From the NCBI RefSeq assembly GCF_030704535.1, contig NC_081822.1:506001-570000 (forward strand): 64,000 nucleotides of DNA. The letters run 5' to 3'. A program made the position numbers and the translations under genes. Every line of letters begins with the position of its first letter. The first letter of the stretch is position 1. The notes under the pieces were generated by a model that was not told the DNA's origin, searched no databases, and saw only the letters and a list, made by a program, of their open reading frames with translations. This DNA comes from Vitis vinifera (Eukaryota; Streptophyta; Magnoliopsida; Vitales; Vitaceae). Positions 11,137 through 23,761 of the stretch are shown one piece after another.

Positions 11137-13335
11137 TCCGTATCCCAGAGGGTGGGTGCTGCTGAAGCATTTTCAGAACCATGTCCACATTTGGTGGTTG
11201 CTCTGCATTTTTAATCTCTGTCACAATTCAATGAAAGACTTTGTATTCTAAAAGCAGTTGTTGATCGTGAACTTTTTAGAAGAAGAAGAAACAATGGTGC
11301 TTAAAGAATAAGCATCGGTTAAATTTGTGTCAACACAAAATATTGAGAATGCTCATTGAATAGGAGATCTCTGGTTGAATCTTTATATCAATATTGATTT
11401 GATATTTAATCTTGGAAATGGGAACGATTTGTGTGGAGAATTGGTAGAGGAGTTGTCATTAAACAAAATTTTGTTCCTACCAGTGAAAACTACTTTAAAA
11501 AACGATATCCTACAGACTTTTATGCTCTTCTATATTGTATCGATAACACTTTAGTTTTCAAACAAATTTATACTTCTCAGCTTAAGAAAAATAACAAATT
11601 TAGACTTCTCAAACCTAAAGAAAAAATAATATTACAATTACATGGACCTAGTTTTGCTTTTGTTTTGATTCTTTTTACTTGCTTAAAACATTTTGAAGGC
11701 CTTCTCTTCTGCGTTTTTCTTTTGAACCACAAAAAAATAAAAAAAATAAAAAGGAAAAACCCTAGTTTGAATGTGGTATGTTTAACTCGAACAGTGCAAC
11801 ACTATAAATGTGGTTTAGAATTAGAGTTGTAACTTGGGCGGGTTGGTCGAGTTGATGCCTAACCTAAGCTTAACCCAAATTAATAAATAATCAACCCAAC
11901 TCGATCCAACCTGACCTTTAACTCGAGATACTTAACTCAAGTTTGACCCAATCTTATTTTTCTAAATTTGGATTGGTCGGGTTAGACTCGAGTTAGTGAG
12001 ATTGATTGGGTTGCATGATTTAAAATCCAATTATAGTGGTTTTTTTTTTATATGTTTAATATATATATATAAATTTAAATAGTAAATAAGATAAAATTTC
12101 AAAATAATAATAATAAAAAAAAAAAAACTTATATATTTTTCTATTTTTGTTTAAATATATGATATAATTATAATTTAATATTTTTCTTTAAAACACTAAA
12201 AAATGAATATTATTATATATGATATAAATATTATAAAAGCATTAAATCATTTCATGTTAGGTTTGGTTGTTCAAACATTGAATTGAGTTAAATCCAAATT
12301 AAAAATGTTTGTTAAAACTGGCTCAAACATCGGGGTTGGTTCAAGTTAGATTGGACCAACCCGTCCAAGTTGCACCCCTACCTAGAACAAGTATTGAGTT
12401 CCCTTGTACCAAAAATTTAGCCATTGACTTCAACTTAGGTGCACGTCGGAAGGGTGACCCTTTTGTTTTTCCCCATCCATTTATGCAGTATTGTTAAAAG
12501 TGTAGGTAACTTGAAAAACATTCCAAGAACAAAAACAATTCTTCATATGATAATTAATAAAAATATTTATTTTGTTACCATCTAATATATGTTAAAAACA
12601 AAATGTTTGAAAACTTTTGCAGGTAAGTATAGGATGCTTTAAATGTCTTTCATATTTAAATTTTCTAAGAAATTTTCTTCTTAAACTCTTTTGAGAATTA
12701 TTATCAAATTTTGTTTGAGAATTTGGACATTAAAAAAAAATCGTTTTTTTTCCGTTAATTCTCTATATAAATTAGGAACTGGTACATAAACGAGAAGTTG
12801 AGTATTATTCATATTATTTTTAATTGTTTTTTGTGATAATAAAAAAGCACCTTGAGTTTATCTTGATTTAATTTTTTTTAATAAAATAATTTTTATGATA
12901 CAATTTTCAAACAACCATAATAATTTATTATGAAAACATTTGAATCGATAAGGATGATGATGATAATGGGGAGAGAATGATAACCATATCCATTGAAGGG
13001 AGATAAATGACAACCATATCCATTCATTAAACATGATTAAAATATAAATGAAAGGCATCTGGTCGGTATAAAATCAAAATTTAATATATTTAAATAAAAA
13101 TAATTAGAATTTCATATATATTTTAAGATAAAAATAGTAATATAAACAGTAGCTTTGGCTCTCGACCTGGTGTCCTGGACATGGATTCTAGAAGAGAGTC
13201 GGCTATGGCTGTATGCTTAAACCAGCTTGTCATTGTATTTCAAATTTTGCGGCATATAGCCCACGTCGCCATCACAGGAAGAAAAGGGATTGGAGAGGTG
13301 AGAAGGAGGAAGAGAAGGTGTGGAGTGATTTGATA
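11137..13335. other. Spacer between duplicated blocks, with a hAT-like MITE
   Basis: 3' flank of gene B, then sequence shared with the region after D: the block around 11650-11800 matches about 21660-21790, and 12400-12500 matches 21830-21930. The shared sequence is interrupted by a hAT-like element at 11822-12380. Homology fades by about 12550, and about 13170-13335 is the upstream region of gene C. An open frame at 11431-11832 has no recognisable motif and runs into the element; I do not call it a gene. Confidence 0.7.
11822..12380. mobile_element. hAT-like MITE with paralogous empty site
   Basis: The left end reads TAGAGTTGTAACTTGGGCGG and the reverse complement of the right end reads TAGGGGTGCAACTTGGACGG, followed by GTTGGTC on both: imperfect terminal inverted repeats of about 27 bp. 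The 8 bases on each side (tttagaat and cctagaac) share TAGAA in register, consistent with an 8-bp hAT target duplication. The duplicate block after gene D has an uninterrupted version of this site near 21795-21825. No transposase. Confidence 0.72.
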
Positions 13336-16300
13336 ATGGCGGAGAAGGGCAAAGTGTGTGTAACAGGCGCAGGAGGGTACGTTGCTTCATGGGTCGTCAA
13401 GCTTCTTCTCTCCAAGGGCTACATCGTCCATGGAACCGTTAGAGAACCCAGTAACCTTCTCTTTTTTTCAGTCTTGTTCTTTGTTTTGATATTCTGGGAA
13501 AATCGATATTGTTAATCTAATTCTTTTGGTTTGTCTCTTCTGGGTAATATTCGTGTCAGTTGATTCGGGCGGTATTTAGATCATTTGATGAGCTACTTGT
13601 GATGTGCTTTTGAATCTGGTCTCATTGTTCTTCCATCTCTGGGAAATTTCTAGTTTTCTATTTGCAATTGTGAAGTTGTTTCTACTCTTTATGATTATGA
13701 CTATTTTGGCTTTATTCCAGAATTCCCCCATCAGTTGTTTGACTAAATGTCACGTGGGTATGTGTGCGCCAACCATAGAGATTGGTGAAAATAAGACAAC
13801 CCCTTTTCCTGGATTAGTAGCTGAAGTACTATGAATTAATCCCACCTTTTTCTTGGATATCAACCTATCTCATCGTGGACCACAAGTTGGCCTACAGATG
13901 GTCAGAGCTTCATCCCGAATCCTACTAAAAGGCCCACTAGAGATCAGAGATTGTCAAGAAACAACATTCCTGAAAAAAATAAAAATCCATTCTTTGATTT
14001 ATTCATATATTCCATGACCAGAAACAGAGGGCTACACGTTATACATTTTGCAAAGAAATAGCACATTCGTTTCTCAAGAAGAGATGGGATGCTCAATATT
14101 ATTTGATTGAATAGTTGACCCAGCTCCTTGTTTGAAGAAACCCTTTGCTTCAATTGGTATGCTTTTATGAAAAGAAGAGGTGAGGTAACAAATCCAGTGT
14201 TTCACTGAGATTAAGATGTCGAATAACTGTCCAGAATTCAAGTTGATTATGTTTCACCTCTTACTTGTTAATATAATAGGACAACCCATTTACCCTTTAT
14301 TACTTTGCCACCTTTTTCTGTAGATCACTGCATTAATGTGATAAGTCAACTTGTATGCTGTTGGCACTTGGGTTCTGATGAAGTTTTTATTCATTGAAGA
14401 AGAATTCAAACTATATCAGGCCCTGAGATCCGAAATTTAACCTCATAGGTTGTAAATTGCAATTGTATTGTATGGATCAATGTACAAGTGTTGGACTTTC
14501 CCTTGTGTCTAGGTGTGAGGTTCATTTATTCACCAGAACTTAGGACATAATAGGGGTGGCAATTGGGTCGAGTCACGTCAAGGAAAAAAATCATAAAATT
14601 TATTCAACTTGAACACAACCTGTGGTAACATGACATGACCTGTGTAACCTATTTAATGAAGGTTGAATTGAGTTGACTTTAACTTGAACACAATTATGAT
14701 CCACTAACATGATTATGACTCGTTTAACTCATAGAAGACTTTAAATTTACATGAATTGTAATTTAGCTTAACCTGAACGTAACCTGTTGTAACATGAAAT
14801 GACCTATGTAACCTATTTAATGAATAAGCTTAATTAAGTTGGGTTGGGGTATATTAAATTAACATAAACAAACATGAAGCACCCCCTTGAGCCTTATATT
14901 GTTAGATTGACGGCTTGTATGCAAGTCAAGGAGGTTGGTTAGAAAGACCTCACAAGTATGGTCAACGACAATTGAAGGAGCGTTAAATTGAACTTTGATA
15001 GATGTGGAAACTTGGAATTGGTGATCTAATTAGAGATCATCGAGGTTAAGTAATTACAACATACTCTAAACTTGCAAGTGATGGTTTTACTATTGAGGCT
15101 GAGGTTGTAGCACTTTGGGCTTGTCTAATTTATGGTGGAAGGGGATTTTGTTGTTATCTCATGGTTGGCTAAAAAGGAAAGAGGTTCATGGAGACTTTAT
15201 AGGCGGCTGCACCAAATATTCAATGTCTTTATAGAGTTAGGATACTCCATTCGATGGGTTCCTCACTTAACTAATCAGTTGGCAGCTGGGTTAGCCAAAA
15301 GAGGAGCAAAGCAATTGGTATCTTTTGTTGTAGATTATGTGCCTCCTTTGAGTTTATCAAATGTTTGTTTTGAATGTTGTTTTGCGACTTGTTTAAATCA
15401 TTGAAGACTTTAAATTGGCATGAATTGTAAATTAACTTATTTTTCAAAATGATTTATTGAAAATATAATATAATATGATCAGTATAATTTATGAATAGGA
15501 GTCTTATTAAAAAAATCTTAAAATCTATAACTATGTGAATAGGTGAGTCATACATGGATCAAATCATAATCGTGTCAAGACATTATGATAGATTAAATGT
15601 GTCAAAATGGGTTAAGTGGGTCAACAAAGACACAATTAAGCTTAACCCAAACCTGTTAATTTCGTATCATTTTTGAGACAATTTTCTGGGTCATGTCAAA
15701 AGTTGTCTTCCCTAACACAATTCAATAGCCTGATCATCATTTTAACTTACCCATTTTATTTCTTAGGTGAAATTAAGGTTTATTACTAACATTGAGTGCC
15801 TGACATGGGTACTTCGCTCGTGTCCATTCAACAAGTGATCAGATTCTGAGTGTCTGAGGTTCATTAGTTAGTTGTTATTTGATTGTCTTGTTTTACATGC
15901 CTCTTGCTACATGCCTGATCAACCAATAGGCATGTCAAAAGGCAGGTCAAAACATATACTCAAAACTTTGTTGTTTTACATTTAAAAACAGATGCTTCAC
16001 ATACTTAGAACATGTCCTTATAATATAACTTGCATCATACTAGACTTATATACAATCACACCAAGAATAAAACAACTCATTTGAAACACTTTGGAAAATA
16101 TAACTAGGTGATTCAATTCCTATAGGACAACCAGATGCACCATAATGATATGAAGATAGAACAAATCTTATATTTGAAAAAGATATGTTCCTGTCAAGAA
16201 GATTTTTATTTGTTAGTTCAAAACCCTTTAAAGGGATTCTCGTAAATTTGGTGAAAATATCTTGCAGGTGATGGAAAGTACTCTCATTTGAAGAAACTTG

Positions 16301-18079
16301 AGAAGGCATCTGGGAACCTGAAACTCTTTAAGGCAGACTTGCTGGAGTACAACACGCTTTGTTCTGCCATTGCAGGATGCGATGGAGTGTTTCATGTCGC
16401 CAGTCCCGTCCCCCCTACCACTGTAGTACCAAATCCTGAGGCAAGCATACTTCACTCTGAAACTTGTTCAATGGAATTACTTACTCATAGTGATTTCATT
16501 CTCTGTGAAACTTGTACAATACACAACGCTCAATTTGTACATGGTACATCCGCACCCAAGAGTTGATGGCATTTTCCAATGGGTCCCATCCAAGATAATT
16601 CTTTAAGAAAATAACCAATGCAATTGAAGAATGCTGACCTTATATGGTTGCTATAAGTCCACTACGTATGCATACACTTAATTCTTTCATTTTGCTTTCA
16701 TTTTCAAATAGTGCTTTTGCAGGTAGAACTAATGGAGCCTGCTGTGAAGGGCACACTTAATGTACTGAAGGCATGTACTGAAGCAAAAGTTAAACGGGTT
16801 GTTGTTGTGTCCTCTGGATCTGCTGTCATGAGGAATCCTAGGTGGCCCAAGGGTAAAGTGAAGGATGAGACTTGCTGGTCTGACAAAGAATATTGCCGAA
16901 CAACTGAGGTAGCCAACTGAAAATTACTTAATAAGCAATTTGAAAGCACTGCTTCTGCAAAAGGTTTCTACATTGACACTGGGTGTCTCTGCCAGAATTG
17001 GTATTGTCTTTCTAAAACAGAAGCAGAAACCGAGGCCTTTGAGTATGCCAAAAAAAGTGGGCTTGATGTTGTGAGAGTTTGCCCTACCCTCGTTCTAGGG
17101 CCAATCCTGCAGTCCACAATCAATGCAAGTAGTTTGGTCCTCATTAAACTTTTGAAAGGTAACACTACTTGTACTTTACCTAATGTACTAATGATGGACC
17201 TAGTAAAGCAAGGGTATTCCAAAGTTTATGTAAAAATATTTTTTAGACTCTATGTTGTTGTCACATGAAAGTTAAGACAGATGGGATGTAGCATGAATGC
17301 AAAATTCCCAGTAAATATCCCCTAATTTAGGAACTGTCCACTTCTCTGGGGTATTCTGATTTCTGTTTGAGGGAGACTTGTCTGTGCCACTCTTTTGATA
17401 AGTAAATTTTTCACGGTTTCAACTCTTATTAAGGTTACAACACATTCTGGTATAGGCTTTTCCTCTTAAACATGGTTCATTGAAGCTATTGCTTTCTCAT
17501 TTGTGAATGGTATTACCTCTCATCTGAGCATGCAGAAGGATATGAGTCACTGGAAAACAAGCATCGTATGATAGTAGACGCACGTGATGTAGCTGAAGCT
17601 CTGCTTCTTGCTTATGAGCAGCCCGAAGCTGAAGGAAGATACATATGCACAGCACACATGATCAAGATGCAGGATTTGGTGGAGAATTTAAGGAGCATTT
17701 ACCCCTATTACAATTATCCAAAGAAGTTAGTTTCTTATCCCATCATGATTTTGTTTGCCCTTTTTTCAGTGGTGGTGATTGGGCATTGAAAAGATGTTTA
17801 CTACCATCCTATTCCAAATTTTAGTTCTGTATCTCACCCATGTGGAATACCTTAACTATTACTCAGATTCCCTTGATAAGTATCTTAAAATGTGTTGTCC
17901 TCCTTTTTAAGCAGGACACTCATTTAGGTTGATTTTGTGTTGGCAGTTTTACAGAGGGAGAGGAAACAGAGAACCTGAGCTCAGAGAAACTGCAGAGATT
18001 GGGATGGAATTACAGGCCACTGGAAGAAACCCTAGTTGACTCGATCAAAAGCTACAAAGAGGCTGGCATCTTGGATTAA
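13336..18079 (+). CDS. CCR-like NADP-dependent reductase, array gene C
   Basis: Duplicate of gene A. Coding exons: 13336-13450, 16268-16440, 16723-16908, 16996-17158, 17536-17725, 17947-18079 (960 nt, 319 aa, one residue longer than A within exon 2). Motifs: TGAGGYVA at residues 10-17, R36-x5-K42, VVVVSSG in exon 3, and catalytic Y161/K165 in NWYCLSK. Compared with A it differs mainly in exon 2 (EPSDGKYSH instead of DPSDEKNAH) and exon 3. Intron 2 has the same GC donor as gene A (GAG|GCAAGC, position 16441). Intron 1 is 2,817 nt against 549 in A because of inserted repeats including an RNase H-like coding remnant; its two ends still align with A. No frame or splice lesion is visible, so probably functional. 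Substrate unknown. Confidence 0.9.
14551..15714. mobile_element. Possible degenerate hAT-like element (nested)
   Basis: Begins TAGGGGTGGCAATTGGGTCG, a typical hAT-like terminus, and ends ...CAAAAGTTGTCTTCCCTA, whose reverse complement TAGGGAAGACAACT matches about 10 of the first 14 bases. No clear 8-bp target duplication was found (ggacataa versus acacaatt). Inside are imperfect direct repeats: about 45 bp at 14618-14663 and 14780-14824, and about 40 bp at 14721-14760 and 15391-15432. The sequence between about 14880 and 15390 breaks this pattern and looks like a nested insertion. Confidence 0.4.
15069..15404 (+). pseudogene. RNase H-like fragment (retroelement remnant)
   Basis: The frame from 15132 to 15404 encodes [11 protein letters not shown] followed later by [20 protein letters not shown]. 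This is the layout of the plant RNase H-like domain (RVT_3 type) found at the end of LINE-derived reverse transcriptases: an E-G-D strand and a terminal N-x-x-A-x-x-L-A-K helix. Upstream, the expected preceding segment ([14 protein letters not shown]) is in a different frame, so there is at least one frameshift, and no reverse transcriptase is present. It sits inside intron 1 of gene C in the sense direction and is dead. Confidence 0.65.
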
Positions 18080-18852
18080 CTGACAGTATCCTGTTTGGTT
18101 CAGGCAATTATGATGATTCCCAAGTATTCCTGCCTAGGATTCCCCTTGATATTGCAGTTCTGGATCATAGATACCACTATTCTGCTGTGTATCTTATTGA
18201 TATTATGACTCTTTTTTTAAAGTGAAATTGATATTCTGACTGTAAGTCACTGATGTTGCACTATTTGTTGAATCAGACTACATGGTTATGGAATCCAAAC
18301 CCAATTTAGCCCTTTTATCCCAAAAGCTAGGTATTTATGGGACTGATATGGGTTCGTCTTTCTACCCTACACTACTTAAATTTCAGTTTAGCTTAAACTT
18401 CGTAAAAACCAAATTTATTTTTTGTTAAACAAGATGATGAGAAGTGCACTCATATGGAAGGAAAAAAATCTGCTTGGTTGAAGTAGAATAGTTGCCGTCC
18501 TCAGAAATGAGGTCCCCTTTTGCCTTGATATCAGAGGGGACAGGGACACATCATGAATCAACAGCCTATCTAGCATATGGATGAAAAAAACCCAATGATA
18601 CCAATCCAAACAGGTAAAAAAATAGTCATTTTAGCTTAAGAGCTCCATGCTTTGTTTTTATTTGGTTTTGTCATTTGTGTGCCCATTCAGTTAGAATCGC
18701 GTGCCTCATTTTCTTCCTTGGCTGCTATTTTTCATGAGCATGACATGGAATTTCGACTCTTCTGCTGAGAAAGTGCAAACGACACTAGTTTATATGACAC
18801 AGCCACTGATCAAATCTCAAAGCCAACTGGGTTTTGTGTGCTTCTGAGGAAG
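18080..18852. other. Spacer between reductase C and pseudogene D
   Basis: 3'UTR/flank of C followed by the promoter region of D. Both halves align with the A-B spacer, but this copy lacks the 1.8-kb insertion seen there, so it is closer to the ancestral spacer. No gene seen. Confidence 0.75.
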
Positions 18853-20968
18853 ATGGAAGAGAATGGAGAGAAGGAAAGAGTGTGTGTGACTGGTGCAGGA
18901 GGCTATTCATGGCTCATAAATTTACCCTATTGAAACAGTCAGAGACCCATGTAAGATCCTCTGTTTTCCCCCTCATTTCTGTTTTTTTTAAATATCTTCC
19001 CAACAATTTTATCACTTCAGAGCGATTCCTATTTTGATTACTGATTTTATTGGCAAAAAATGTGCAGTTTTTTCTGAAAATCTTCCTTCTATTCCCATTG
19101 AAACTCTCTTTTCAGGTGATGCAAAGAACAGCCGTCTGAAGAAATTGAGAAGGCTTCTGAGAATCTTCAACTGTTTAAGACAGATTTGCTGGACTATGAA
19201 GGCCTTTGTGCTGCCTTTGCTGGATGCTCTGGGGTTTTCCATGTTGTCAGTCCAGTCCCCATTGGCCCAGTATCTAACCTTCTGATAAGATTTATGAATA
19301 CAAGATAAAAGAAAAGATTCTAGTTTCTCCTTGGAAACAACAATGTGAATTGTTTCATACTCCCTTAAATTATCTTCTATTTATTTCCTTGACATAATTT
19401 TACTTTTCCCATTGTTCATTCATTCATTCATTTATTTATTTCCCCAAATCACTAAATCAACCATCATTCAGTTTCCATTCTTTATTTTTCCTATGGGGTC
19501 TTATGTGTTGCAGAATTTTACCCACTTTGAACTGATTGAACCAGATATAACAGGCACACATAATCTCCCGAAGGAATGTGAGAGGGCCAAAGTGAAGAAA
19601 GTTGTGGTCTGTCATCTGCTGGTGCTGTCACGCTCAACCCAAGTTCCCAACTGGCCTAAAAGTCTGCCCATGGATGAAGAATGTTGGTCTGACCTTGAAT
19701 TTTGCAAGGCAACCAAGGTAACCATTCACATGTACCAACTCCGTTCACAATATATCATATTTGTTGCTTCTGTTTTTGAAATTGTACCCTCTTATTTTTC
19801 ATTCAATACAACACATAAATGCACTTAATTTTACAAATAACGTATGTTTATTCACATTTTTTTCTTCAAGTATGTTGTGTTAAAGTTAATATTACACTAA
19901 GCGACTATTTGGTATGAACTGCAGAATTATTGTTACCTTGCAAAACAATAGCAGACAGTCAATCATTGGAGGATGCAAAGAAAAGCGAGCTCAACATTGC
20001 AACAGTTTGTCCATCCTTTGTTTTCGGGCCAATGTTGCAATCCACAATGAATGGCTGCAGCCTAACATTTATGAAAGGTTCTTTCTCAAACTAATGCCAT
20101 CTCTTTTAGGCATCCGCTACTTGTCATAACCTGATCACAGTTATGTCATATAAACAACTGGACTTGTTCTTGGGAAAATCTGGTGCATGTATCTTCCTCT
20201 CTTCCTATAAACTCACATTACTTGAAAATCTAGGAATAGTCTGTAAAGTCAATCATTTTTGTTCTGTAACTTTAGAAGAAAAAAGGGTGATGGGACTTGA
20301 TCCAACGTGGACGAGGCAGATGCTATTGGCCCAACAGGACAGTTTATGCCCATTTTTTGGCCTTCATTTATTTCAGTAAGCTATGTTCACATACATTTGT
20401 GTCTGTTTAATACCTAGCGGGGGTGTACTACAAACAAAATCAAAACATTGCAATGAGGCAGGCTAATGGATGGATCGTTGTCTATGATCTGTTATGGAAA
20501 TTGAGTCCTGGGATAGCTATCTGAACATCTTATTGTTGGTAGCTTCTCTATTTGTTTTCTTTGGTTTCTATATACAGATGGTAGTGAACCTTTTGTTGAT
20601 GTGTGCAGTGTGCGATGTGGCTGAAGTGATTCTGTTGGCATACAAGAACCCTGATGCAGTAGGAAGATATATATGCTAATCACACTCAGTCCAAGCACAA
20701 GCTTTGGCAGAGAAGTTGAAGAGTATGTATCCTAACAACAATTCCCCAAAAGGTAAGGTCAATTCCATTTGACTAAAAGCCTTCCCTTAGAATCATGAAG
20801 GATACTAGTGAGAAAATGGTGTCTGTGCTTGCAGTTACATTGAAGATGAGGTAAATTAAGTTCAAAGAAGTTGCAGTGGCTGGGATGGAAGTGTTAGGCC
20901 ACTGAAAGTGACTATTATGGCTGCAGCTAGAAACTATCAAGAGAATGGCTTCTTGGCTGAACAACTAG
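18853..20968 (+). pseudogene. CCR-like reductase pseudogene, array gene D
   Basis: Duplicate of gene B with all six exons recognisable but broken many times. Exon 1 keeps the start and TGAGGY, then a deletion removes the rest of the nucleotide-binding fold and brings a stop into frame before 18935. Exon 2 has a one-base deletion (AAATTG-AGAAGG near 19145), and its donor GT is now AT (CTGATAAG near 19283). Exon 3 is shifted at the catalytic serine strand (near 19605). Exon 4 lost one base in the active-site motif (CTTGCAAAACAATAG, near 19940), which directly creates a stop. Exon 5 has a TAA stop (GCTAATCAC near 20676). Exon 6 has a deletion giving another stop (near 20853). No functional protein is possible. 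Confidence 0.93.
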
Positions 20969-23761
20969 CCAACAAATTTAGCTGATAGAGAAGGTTCTGA
21001 AATTATTATGGCTGATATGATATCCCAGAGGGCCCTACTGAAACATTTTCAAAACATGTCCACATTAGGTGGTTGCTCTGCAATTTTTAATCTTTTTCCC
21101 ATTGATGTTCTTGATAAAACATTTTCCCAAAGGCAATGATTTTCAATTATATTAAATGTTTTTTTAGTTAAAAGTCTCAGGCCTTGTTCTGCTTTTTAGG
21201 ATAGAAAACAAAAAATAAAAAATAAAAAAATACATGGTTTCGTTGATTTGAAATTTTATGAAAATATTTCTCTTATTTTGACTGAGAAATGAGGTAAGTA
21301 AAAATAACAAACAAAAAAAATATGAGATGTTTGATGAAATTTCAAACCATTGGATTGACTGTGTATTTAACAAAATCTGAGAAAAGGTTAATAAAATTAA
21401 ACCCATTCTAAGAAATAATCGAAAACATGGAAAATTATTAGACAATTTTTGAGCATTCTGGATAATACGTCAAGAAAGTTGTTCTCGAATAAAATACAAA
21501 ATTTTGCTTTTGAGAGTGTTTTAAAACGAAAACTGTTTTAAAAAAACATTATCGGATATACACTTATTTTCAAGTATTTTGACTGAATGATACTTTAAAT
21601 TTCAAACAAAATTACATCTATTCAGAGTCCAAACTGATAGTATTAGGATCTTTTGTTGGTGGTTTTTGCTTTTGCTTGACACATTTCAAAGGGTTTCTTT
21701 CCCACGCAGTTTTCTTTTGAACCACAAGAAAAAGGAAGGAAAAAACCCTAGTTAGAATGTGGTCCCATTAATTGGAGTGGTGCAGCAGTGAAAGTGTGGC
21801 CCAGTACAGGTGTAATAGGTCCCCATTGTACCCAAACCCTAGCCACTGGCTTCAACTTAGATGCATGCCCATTGATGCTTACTGAAGGTGACCCTTTTGT
21901 TTTTTCCCCATCCATTTTTATAATACTGTTAAAACAGCCTGAGTAACTTTAAAAACATTCCTATAAATAATAAATATTCTTCATATGATTATTTTAATTT
22001 TAAAATATTTATTTTCTTGACACATGAAATAGATTTTTGTTGAATTAAAAATTTAAAATTATGAAAATTATTTCTAAAAAAAATACATGATATTATGAGC
22101 ATTTGCTCATAATTTATTTTTTAATTTTCATTTTTGTTGGTTATTATTTTCTCCACTGACTCTGATTGCAAGGTTTGAAAATGGAGACATGGAATTTTTT
22201 GACTTTTACTGTTTGGGAGACCACTTGCATGCATCTAAAGCTTTTAAAGTAGGATTGGAGTTGGAGACCATTGATAATTGAACTTGGACTTAAAACAATA
22301 GATAAAAAATAAAATAAAATAATATTTTATTTTTTTATTTTTTATTTTTAAATTTGTGAAATACATACCTACCCCTTTAATGAAAGAAAACAATGATTCA
22401 TGTCACAACCTCCATCATCCAGTGTGAGGGTCCCTTTCCTAACAAAGGAAAATAAGTTTGGTCATGTGAAGACCTCCATCAACTTTATCCATAATTCCAA
22501 CACACAAACTCACTCTTTCTTCGAAAAATTATGCAATATCCCAACTGAAATTTTCCCACACTTTAACCCCACAATCAACATCTCTTAAACCCTAATTTTA
22601 TCTCTAATTATAAATAAGGGTTATGTTTGATTCCCGACAAATTTAAGAAAAATATAAAAAAGAAAAAAAGAAAATGTACAAGTAAATAAAAAATAAAATT
22701 TTTAAATAGACTTAAAATTAATAAATTATTTTAATAGTATTATCATTTTAATTATTTTTAAAAACATATTTCACCTCTTGATTGTTTTTAGGAACAATAT
22801 TTTGTTGAGAAATTTAAATTTTAAATATATATATATTTTACATATTTTACTAACTAAAAGTTTCCAAAATATATTGTACAATACCCAATATAAAAAAAAG
22901 AAGAAAATATTAGAAACAAACTTTTTAAAACTTGTTTAAATTAAAAGTTTCTCAAATGTGTTTTTAAACTATAAAAAATTATTTTCTATTTTTTTAAAAA
23001 AACTGAAAACTGTTTTCCAAATTCATGAAAAAAGCTAAAACGAAGAGGATGATGATAATTAGTAATTAGGGAAGAGATTAGGGTGGGGAGAGAGAAGTGG
23101 GACCCACAACCGCCCTCTTCCAAGCTGTAAGCTTTGTTTGAGAAGCCTCGAAACCCAAAGCATGTACCCACTTTTTCTTTCTTTTTTTCTTTTTTTTTTC
23201 TTTCCTTTTTTCTGCTTGGGGCTTTGCCTCGCTTCTGCTTCAGTGTAAATCATGGCTCTCTTCCCATTTTCCCTTGCTCTTGAACAAGGGAAAAATAGAA
23301 AGGGCCCTCCTTTTTGCCTTTGAAATCAGTACCCATAGCCCTAGATTCTTGAAACACCCTGTATATTTTCATATCCAATTCCACCACCGACCTTCGTCTT
23401 CTGTCCTTTATTTCTAGGGTTTCTTTTTTCAAACTTTTCGCTGCTTTTCTTTTTCGGGGTTTGGTATGGTTGTTAGGGGTACTAGTGTCGGGTGTCAATT
23501 CTAATTAGGGGGGCTGTATTGCCAAATTTCAAGAATTCATTGGATCGTTATTAGTTAGGGTTTTTCTAGGGTTTTGGTTTTGGTTGTTAAGATGAAGCCA
23601 GGTGTTTATTGCATAGACTGTAGCATCACTTGATCGTTATCGTAATCCAATCTGGTCCGTCTTTTAGCAGAATCTTCTTCGTCTTTTTTTTCTGCCTTTT
23701 TTGGGTTTGAATCGGGTTCTTTTTTTTGGGTGGTGTTTTTATTTCTTTTTGTTGGGAATTC
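20969..23761. other. Intergenic DNA, end of the duplicated block to the RRM gene
   Basis: 20969 to about 21960 continues the similarity to the 3' flank of B. 21960-23030 is AT-rich with nothing recognisable beyond a TTATGTTTG-type motif at about 22619. About 23040-23761 is the presumed promoter/5'UTR of the RRM gene, with pyrimidine-rich tracts (23170-23210) and no convincing upstream gene. Confidence 0.65.

Larger units (their letters stand above)
13640..16090. other. Expansion of intron 1 of gene C by inserted DNA
   Basis: Gene A lacks this sequence. It contains about 900 bp of unassigned DNA (13640-14550), then a possible hAT-like element with internal repeats (14551-15714) that itself carries an RNase H-like remnant, then a further unassigned stretch. 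The original intron sequence resumes around 16110 (gcaccataatgatat, matching gene A at about 4121). Confidence 0.7.

Noticed and set aside
11431-11832. 133-codon open frame on the plus strand
   Set aside because: It has no motif, no conserved start context, and runs into the inverted-repeat end of the hAT-like MITE. The matching region after gene D does not keep the frame.
14551-15714. Target-site duplication for the possible hAT element in gene C intron 1
   Set aside because: The flanking octamers (ggacataa and acacaatt) do not match, so the element call stays tentative.
3588-20968. Biosynthetic gene cluster
   Set aside because: All four genes are one family from tandem duplication; no other pathway enzymes lie beside them.
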